A stretch of 64,000 nt of DNA. Origin: Mytilus trossulus (lineage: Eukaryota > Mollusca > Bivalvia > Mytilida > Mytilidae). Below are positions 56,607 to 64,000 of the stretch, in pieces. The stretch spans positions 31,762,474 through 31,826,473 of the forward strand of contig NC_086380.1 of the NCBI RefSeq assembly GCF_036588685.1. Direction: 5' to 3'. Made by a program: the position numbers and the translations under genes. The notes under the pieces were generated by a model. The model searched no databases. It had not been told where the DNA came from and worked only from the letters and a program-made list of their open reading frames with translations. Positions within the stretch are counted from its first letter, which is position 1. The number at the start of each line of letters is the position of its first letter.

Positions 56607-56945
56607 AATAAAGGCAACAGTAGTATATCAGGGTTTCAAAACTCATAAATCGATAGAAAAAAATCCGGGTCACAAACCAAAACCGAGGGAAACGCATACA
56701 AATGAGAGGAGAATGACAACACAACATTAAAATGTAACACACACAGAAACGAACTGAGCATTAGACAAAATCCGATGAGAATAGCAAATATAACATCAAA
56801 ACTAAATACACGAATTTGGGATAGAAAAATACCGTGACACGTCTTATAATAATATGAATTTACACTCAAATATATAAGAGGTAACAAACAACACAAATGA
56901 AACACAACTAAATATGTAACACACACAGAAACGAACTATTTACCT
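56607..56945 (+). repeat. Dispersed repeat family D copy
   Basis: AAAGGCAACAGTAGTATA, ACCGAGGGAAACGCAT and ACAAAATCCGATGAGAAT. TAACACACACAGAAACGAACT is duplicated at its right part. Same family as 45605-45830. Confidence 0.8.
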
Positions 56946-58035
56946 ATATTATTAAAGCGTTTTTTTCAGTCAAACAAATGAGCATGAAAAACTATCAATG
57001 ACATTCATATCTCAACGAAATACTGTTTGTTTACGTTGAAATATAGTCCGAAGACGGTTTATAGTATGAAAATCAGAGACGGATTGCCGTTTTTTTTACG
57101 AAATAGTTTAAATTATGTACCTGTTTCCTTACTTTAAACATGCGCGCAGTTGCTAGCCAGAGGTTTTTCATTTCATATATTGATTGTTTTTGTTCCAAAA
57201 TTCAATGCCGAAAGTTATTTCTTCTGGCGAGACGGTGCGCATACACGAAATCGGATCATTTTGTCGGATTTTTTTGCTCCGGATCACCGGATTTGCTTAT
57301 TTCGTTTTTACTTCCGGCCGTCTGTTTTACACCAAAGTGAAAGACTTTCAGTTTCAAAGTAACAACACAGACATATGATATATATATATATATCAGAGAC
57401 TAGTCTCTGCACATACAGGTATACATACACAACATATGCACAACAGGTATCAGCTTTAAACGTTTTAAAATCAGTGTTTAAACCCAAGACAAAAATATGT
57501 GAGTGTCGTCTGCTTGCAAGTATCACAGTGTAGGAGTCTGTATCCACAAACCATTTTATTCTATATTACCAAGGGAGTTTTTGCTGGGATTTTTGTGAAC
57601 AAATATACTTTCAACGGACTTGTCATACAATTTGACAGCAAAAAAGGGGAGTCTAGATATCTTTTGTTAGAAAAATGCAGAATGAAAATATATACATGAG
57701 GGGGGACAGGAGGGGTCCTGATCACTAAATCCCGATGTCCCGAATTTAAATAAAGTAAATCCTGACGTCCCAAAATTCGAAAACAAGAATTCCCGGATCC
57801 GGAAAGGGTCAATCCCGAAATCCCGATCTTAACACCCGATCCTGGAGGTCCTATCCCCCCTCATACATGATATATATAAAATAAAGACCGAAAAGTGTTT
57901 CAAATTCCATAGTGCTTCAATGCTTTCCTACCATTTCCACCAAAATTTTGGATAAAAACATAAACACAAATTGTTTTACAAGCTATAATTCTGTGCTGCA
58001 GTTTTCTGGTTTATTTATGATAGCTAGTGTAGGAG

Positions 58036-58168
58036 TAGTCCAGACAATTATGCCGTCTGCTGTGGGTATTTTTTTATTTTGACTTTTTTTTTTTATCCCA
58101 CATTGACACAGGAAGGCGTCCTAGAAAGAAAAAAATAGCCTTGTCAGATGTCATTATTATTTGGACTA
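58036..58168. mobile_element. 133-bp Mutator-like MITE with perfect 9-bp duplication
   Basis: Left TAGTCCAGACAATTATG and right CATTATTATTTGGACTA are inverted. GTGTAGGAG flanks both sides (58027-58035 and 58169-58177). Same family as 41990-42094. No coding sequence. Confidence 0.85.
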
Positions 58169-58190
58169 GTGTAGGAGTGGTGTATGATTC

Positions 58191-58409
58191 ATGGCATGTA
58201 TAAATGAATCTTACCAGCACCTCTACAACACATTCTGTCATTCTGATTTTCATTTTTACAAACTATCAAGACACCAGCAAAGAAATTACCAAAAACTATT
58301 AAACATTAACAAAGTATTAAAAAAATGTAAACAATTTGCTCATCGTGCTCATTGTAAACAAGCATTACAAGAGAGATTAACAATTGTTAAATGCTTCCAG
58401 TGGTTATAG
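58191..58409 (+). CDS. Unrecognised 72-codon open frame, doubtful
   Basis: A frame rich in Lys, His and Cys, with a possible helix (NYQKLLNINKVLKKC) and a CxxxxHRAHC-like segment. It has no recognised family, no clear splice partners, and sits among repeats just after a MITE. It could be an exon, a repeat-derived frame, or chance. Confidence 0.15.
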   Translation: MACINESYQHLYNTFCHSDFHFYKLSRHQQRNYQKLLNINKVLKKCKQFAHRAHCKQALQERLTIVKCFQWL

Positions 58410-58944
58410 TTCTAGTTTTATAATCACATATTTTCTTTCACAAATCAGTTGCAGATCCAGAACTTTTCAAAAAGGGGGCCCCCTCAAGTCATGCTTCATT
58501 GATTCCCTATATCTTTTCCCCGTGAAAAGGTGAAAATTAAGAACTCAAGATTGATACTATAAGCTTTGAGAGCATAAGCTAGAAATATTGATAGGTCATG
58601 GATCTCAATTCGAGATATTTGAGGTTTAAAATGTGGCAGGAAAAGGCTGATTCGCACTTTTACCTTATATTTGCATTGGTATTATTTGGGTCTCAAAACA
58701 AAAAGAAATTCAAGAATCTTCTAAAGTTTTGGTAAATTGTCTCATAAGCTATTAAATCTTATAATAAAAAAATAATTGGGTGTTATGGGGCAACATATTT
58801 TACATTGTATTGTATGGAAAAACACCAAGGAGTCCGAACATTTGACTCAAATCCAAAAACTTCACCTATTTACATCCATTGTAACAATTTGTAATTCCTG
58901 ATTATTAATTAATTTTCCTAAATGTTAGATATAATATAAGTTAT

Positions 58945-59115
58945 AAGTCCTAAAATGAAATTTCTTTGCCAAATTGTTAGTTGCGACCAGTTCTTAGTCT
59001 TAATTGTTAAAATCTTTTTTGCAAAAACATTAGTTGTCACCAGTTGTAACAATGTAAGTCCAAATTATTAAATGTTATTGCCAAAATGTTAGTTGCAATA
59101 AGTCCTAATTATCAA
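58945..59115 (+). repeat. Degenerate ~65-bp tandem repeat, three copies
   Basis: AGTCCTAA, AATTGTTA, TTTGCCAAAATGTTAGTTGC and ACCAGTT recur three times in order. Confidence 0.6.
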
Positions 59116-59754
59116 AAAAAAAATTCACAAGTATCTATCAATCTTACCAATTTAATTCCTAATTTGACGGACCAGCCCACATTTTTTTTCTTCTAAACAG
59201 ATTATTAATTCTTTAATATTCCGGTTTCCAGCATCCGGACATGAAATCATATCCATTTCCTGCATCGTTAATTTGTAAATATTAAAAAAAAGATATTAAC
59301 ACTTGTTTTTAAAATCACAGTCTTACCTGTCATGCCTGTATATAATGTTTTAAACCTATAAGCCCCTCACCACACTGTAAATATCTATATGAATATTTTA
59401 TTAAACATTAAACCCATATATATATATATATCCAAAGTGGGAGTGCGCCGAAAATATATAGAATAGAGGAAAATTCCTGTACAGAACAGAACATTGGTTT
59501 TCTTCCCCCATACCTACATTCCCCATTCACAATCATGCTGATTTTCATTGTTAGAATAAATTATGCAGAACTTCTGAAGGAGACATATTGCCTTCAACTG
59601 GAATTACAATATATGCGAACCCAACATTAATTAACTATCCAACGCCGCTGCATTTTAATGCACCTTTCCTGATTCATGAGCTTGTTGTTCAAAAGTTATC
59701 CTTTGTTGGTGTGATTGATAGGTATTTATCCTTTTTGTATACATGGATTCAAAC

Positions 59755-59890
59755 GTTGATTTACCTGTTTGAATTTTATTCACTAGTAACTTTGGGGTCC
59801 CTTATAGTTTGCTGTTTAGTCAGGGTTAAAGCCCTATATAAAAGGCTGTACTATGTCGATGTCTGAGTCTATGACCTGTAGTTGTTTTCA
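59755..59890 (+). repeat. Dispersed repeat family A copy
   Basis: ACTAGTAACTTTGGGGTCCC, then TATAGTTTGCTGTTTAG, AAAAGGCTGTAC and ATGACCTGTAGTTG. It supplies the end of the artificial open frame at 59588-59866. Confidence 0.7.
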
Positions 59891-60809
59891 TCAGGTTGGG
59901 AACAACCCTCCCTCAGTAAAATTCAACAATTTTCAAGTGGTCGTTATACTGTTGTAAAATGGAAAATAGAAATTTTTTCAACTTGAAAGTGGGGAAAAAT
60001 ACATCATATTTGAAGCACCTTTTCTAGAAGAGGGGTCTACTAATTTGAATGATATAAAATAAAATAATATAGGTTTATGTCCAGGAATATTCTAATAGTT
60101 TTAAAATATATTAACCATTTAATACCAGATAGATGTATGTTCCTTGGAAAAATAGGAGCCCCTTTGTACTAAAAAATGTTTTTTTTTACAAAAGGAATAT
60201 ACATGTATAAATTAAAATGACCCCTCATAAAAAGGATATTTATGACATTTAGGGTTTTTTCCTAACCTGATTATGACTAGAATGGAAAATTGTCTTGTAA
60301 AACAGGGTAAAAAACTCTTCATAAATTAAAGAAATGTCTAAGTACACCTACAAGTGATAAATCAAGTTTAAATATTGTCAAAACCTATAATTTTATGTTT
60401 ACAAACACAAATTATAAGCGCTCATCTTTTCTGTTGAACCTTCGCCTAAAAAAATTGCAAATTTAATATATTTTTTTTATACAAATCTGTAGGATAAGAA
60501 ATTAAATTGGCGTGGCCAGATATACAAACAAGCAACTTAATTTATTTGATTTGTTCAAAAACTGATTAAAAAGAAAAGAAACATTACTGTTTTAAAAGAT
60601 GTATAACATGTATAAAACATCAAAAATATTTATTATTCTCTTTTTTTGCAGTATCAATCATCATTAATTATATATAATCAAGACCAGACACAGAAGACCA
60701 TTTGGTGAATTATGTAGCAAGATGTATCACATACTTATGGGTTAGTTGATTATTACAATTATTGTTGGAGGGGGGGGGGTAATCTATGCCAGTGACCTTG
60801 ACATATTAA

Positions 60810-60960
60810 AAAGAAGATGTGGTATGATTGCTAATGAGACAACTCTCCCCAATATACCAAATGACAAAAATAATCAAGTATAGGTCATTGTATGGCCTTC
60901 AACAATGAGCAAAGCCCATATCACATAGTTGGCTATTTAAGGCCCCGAAATGACAATGTA
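60810..60960 (-). repeat. Dispersed repeat family A copy, reversed
   Basis: AAGATGTGGTATGATTGCTA, ATGAGACAACTCTC and GGCCTTCAACAATGAGCAAA: the inverse of 4970-5103. Confidence 0.8.
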
Positions 60961-61192
60961 AAACGATTCAAACAAGAAAACTAACAGCCTTATTTATGAA
61001 CCATCTTTCTATCTTGACGAATAATTCTTTGATATTAACCATATTGTAATAGTCAGATGAAAAATTTGTATACAATTCAATGATTTAAATTATCAACAGC
61101 AATTGGAATCTGCAAACTTGTAATACTTTATTTGTATTTACAGGTAATTTTACTGTACCATTACTGTAGAGTACTGTCTAGTATTAGCAGAG

Positions 61193-61812
61193 ATGGAGGA
61201 GCTTATGACAGAAATCTATTTCTTAATGTTTAAAGAAAGTGGTAAGTTTTACTTACATTGACACATAAATTGGTAAAAAGCTTATAAAACAAATTTCTCT
61301 TATTCTTAGCTAATTGAAACATCTCTTGGGCTGTTGTGAATGTGCTGATAATATCACATGAGTATATTTCATTATTTGAATACTATTAATTGTCCATCTG
61401 CAATTTCATATGCAAGCTATATTTCAATTTCATAATAAGCATAAGATTTGATTAGAATATAATTATATTACGAAAATTGAGAGACTAATTGCTTTTAGTT
61501 ATTTCTTTTTCTTATAATTATTGATGGCATGAATTTATCTGAAACAGATTTCAGAAACTGTTTGACAAAATTTTATAAAACTCAGTCATCTTACAATATA
61601 TAGTTTGTTGTGTCTATGTTAATTAAAAGGTAAATAGTGTGTTAATTTACGTCTTTTTTTATTGAGCTAAGCCTGTCAATTGATATTTTATCGTGTAATT
61701 TTCTATGTTGTAATGTTATGCTATTGTTTCAGAAAAAGGGAGAAAGTTTGGTACCATTAAAACGTTTAATCCTGTTGCAAATGTGTGCACCTGTCCGAAG
61801 TCAGGAATCTGA
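61193..61812 (+). CDS. Candidate two-exon micro-gene (42 aa), doubtful
   Basis: ATG at 61193 opens MEELMTEIYFLMFKES, with donor G|GTAAGT at 61241/61242. An acceptor TTTCAG at 61727-61732 joins in phase to 61733-61812 (TGA), for 42 residues in total. The second exon runs into the start of a family A repeat, so its end would be repeat-derived. An acceptor-like TTTACAG lies upstream at 61137-61143. No family is recognised. Confidence 0.2.
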
Positions 61813-62085
61813 TGTACATTAGTTGTCGTTTGTTTATGTAATTTATACGTGTTTCTCGTTTCTCGTTTTTTACATTGATTAGACCGTTGGTTTTCCTGGT
61901 TGAATGGGTTTACACTAGTCTAGTAATTTTGGGGCCCTTTATAGCTTGTTGTTAGGTGTGAGCCAAGACTCCGTGTTGAAGGCCGTACATTGACCTTTAA
62001 TGGTTTACTTTTATAAATTGTTATTTGGATGAAAAGTTGTCTCATTGGCACGCACACTACATCTTCCTACATCTATATAATACAA
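61795..62085 (+). repeat. Dispersed repeat family A copy, long form
   Basis: AAGTCAGGAATCTGATGTAC, GTTGTCGTTTGTTTATG, TTTTGGGGCCCTTTATAGC, GAAGGCCGTACATTGACC and GGCACGCACACTACATCTTC. Closest to the copy at 10005. Confidence 0.85.
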
Positions 62086-62654
62086 CAATGATCATATTTC
62101 TTACTTGGTACAGGGCATTTTTTAAAGAACCTGGTTTTGTGGCATGCCAAACTTCCCTCTTTAACGGCCATGTTTAATATAACATTAAAATGGCAACACA
62201 ACATTACAGGACTACAATACAAATAAATAGAACATATTTGACAAAGAAACACACAAATAATAGCTAACAAAACGTATCAGGTCTAAAAAATCACACAAGA
62301 ATTACTAGTGACGCACAGATATAAAAGTTTGAAAGCCAAAACATGTACATATTTTGGAAATAGAACGATATCTTTCATAGAAAGGGCTCATACGTATAAA
62401 TTTGATTTATTTAGTTGTAAAAGGACAGTTGGAACCCAAGTGTATCAAGTGTGTCAATACGTCGGTACCGACATGAAAATACAGACACTATTATTTTTGT
62501 CCATCTGATGAGTAATTCTTTTTCAACTGCTTTTTATAGTTTGTTCTAATGTTGTACTATTATAACTTTGTCCTAGGTTTGGGGAAGGGTTTGTATCCTG
62601 CTATTATGTTTAACCCCGGCACATTATGTATGTTGTGCCTGTTGTAAGTCAGGA

Positions 62655-62915
62655 GCCTGTTATTCGGTAGTTGTCGTTTGTTTATGTATTACATATTTGT
62701 TTTTCGTTCCTTTATTATACATAAGTAATGTCATTAGTTTTTTCGTTTGAATTGCTTTGCATTTCGGAGCCTTGTGTAGCTGACTATGCGGTATGGGCTT
62801 TGCTCATTGTTGAAGGCCGTACGGTGACCTATAGTTGTTAATTTCTGTGTTATTTTAGTCTCCTGTTGAGAGTTGTGTCATTGGCAATCATGCCACATCT
62901 TCTTTTTTTTTTTAC
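62655..62915 (+). repeat. Dispersed repeat family A copy, long form
   Basis: AAGTCAGGAGCCTGTTATTC, GTTGTCGTTTGTTTATG, GGGCTTTGCTCATTGTTGAA and TTGGCAATCATGCCACATCT. Same subfamily as 4970-5103. Confidence 0.85.
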
Positions 62916-63314
62916 AGTTATTTGTAAATAAAGAAATATTTCCGTAAAGCATAATTCGGTTTCCTTTCTCCCGCTTTTGACTATATTTTTGGTCCATTAT
63001 AGTTATGTCAGCTTATCAACATTTATTGGTACAGCATTTAACAAGACCCTCGTTACCTTTTCCTTAATTCTCGCAAGGTTTCTTTAAAGCAAATAACTGA
63101 GGTCTCTTTTGCAAAAAAGGCAATTGTCGTCTTTGAAGAAATTACTTTTTTTTTGCAATCTATAATGAAATTTGTTTGTGCATGTCGTTTCCCTTTCCCT
63201 TTTCCCTTATATATTTGTGTGTGTTTCAGATGAATGGTGCAAACTGCGCTTCGTTTTGTTCAGTATGTTGCATGGCAGATACAAATTAATAAATTGCAAC
63301 AAATGTCACGCATA

Positions 63315-63597
63315 CATGATTTAATTTTGGATGTAACACGTCTTCTGATTGGCTGACGTAATTTTGTTATGAGTCAATAGACATGATATAGTCATGTGAC
63401 CGTGACGTTATCAACGTTTTTTCATGGTTTTCTACGATTTAAAATGGAATTTAGAATTAAATTATAAGAAATGACTGCAATATTTTGCACACTGTGAAAT
63501 TACCCGCTACGTGCGTTATTCAGTGTGCACCAAATTTGTTTATGTTATTTCTTCATAGACAGAAAAAAATATTACAGTCATTCCTTAAGTAAATTCC
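63315..63597 (+). mobile_element. ~283-bp inverted-repeat element family C, copy 3
   Basis: TTTTGGATGTAACACGTCTT, CTGATTGGCTGACG, GTGACGTTATCAACG, AAATGACTGCAATATTTTGC, then the inverse arm AATATTACAGTCATTCC. Best-preserved copy of the family. Confidence 0.8.
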
Positions 63598-64000
63598 ATG
63601 GTTGTCGGCTTTATCAAAACATATTTTGATGCGTTTTTGATATGTCGATTCCTCCAAGAAATGCGATCGTGAACAATTGTGCCACTCAAAAATTACAAGG
63701 AATTTTGTTATCAGACTTTTTATAACATTTTTGAAGGCAATCGGAAGTTCGTTGACAATACCAACATTCACGTAATTTGATTGGTTTAAGAAAATGAAAT
63801 CAAAAACGAGATATTTATTATCTACATCATACTTTTTGCAATTTGTAGACATTTGTTTGCAATTTGGTAATACAAGTTACACGGAAAAATGAAAAACTTT
63901 TTTCGAATTGTTAGTTCTAGATCCCTGAGAGCATTTAGTTTGCCTCTATCATCTCCAAGATGATATAAACACAAAAACGATAACATATTCAAATACACCA

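Larger units (their letters stand above)
54185..64000. other. Intergenic region right of the ShKT gene
   Basis: Apart from the repeats and two doubtful frames listed, no exon was recognised on either strand. The last 400 bases (63600-64000) show a 99-codon minus-strand frame at 63553-63852 that begins inside a family C element. I could not support it as a gene. Confidence 0.5.

Noticed and set aside
59588..59866. 92-codon open frame
   Set aside because: Its second half is a family A repeat and no splice partners or family were seen.
63553..63852. 99-codon minus-strand frame at the right edge
   Set aside because: It begins near a family C element, has AT-driven composition and no recognisable motif.

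Overview
The window is animal DNA, most likely from a marine bivalve and probably a mussel (Mytilidae). It is AT-rich, its genes have short exons and large introns, and mussel-type dispersed repeats and short inverted-repeat elements occur throughout. No sequence search was run. All gene models were assembled by hand from reading frame, GT/AG sites and intron phase.

Layout. (1) 366-14103, + strand: the 3' half of a type III classical cadherin (CadN-like). Sixteen exons join in phase into 1,138 residues: last cadherin repeats, EGF/laminin-G membrane-proximal region, one transmembrane helix, and a complete catenin-binding tail. Its 3' UTR follows. (2) About 15.1-27.8 kb: intergenic. It holds an array of ~146-bp repeats (18.77-19.80 kb), a 4.3-kb TTAA-flanked element with perfect 17-bp terminal inverted repeats (20.15-24.48 kb), and other repeats. 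(3) 49470 down to 27829, - strand: a complete 11-exon WD40 gene (459 aa, seven blades). One intron carries a 5'-truncated LINE with an 879-codon open frame. Other introns carry a tRNA-derived SINE, several short inverted-repeat elements and a 106-bp near-perfect palindrome with 8-bp target duplications. (4) 54.2-49.49 kb, - strand: a small secreted protein with two ShKT domains (112 aa), a signal peptide and a TATA-box promoter. Its last exon runs into the first WD40 exon. The two reading frames are in register and only one TAG and 15 nt separate the stop from the WD40 ATG. (5) 54.2-64 kb: mostly repeats, with at most one doubtful two-exon micro-gene.

Roles. The cadherin should act in calcium-dependent adhesion, linked to p120- and beta-catenin. 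The ShKT protein should be secreted. The WD40 protein is a cytosolic-type seven-blade propeller of unknown function. Nothing suggests that the cadherin works with the other two. The points most worth checking are the ShKT/WD40 junction and an eight-copy 54-bp array that multiplies a 3' splice site of the cadherin.
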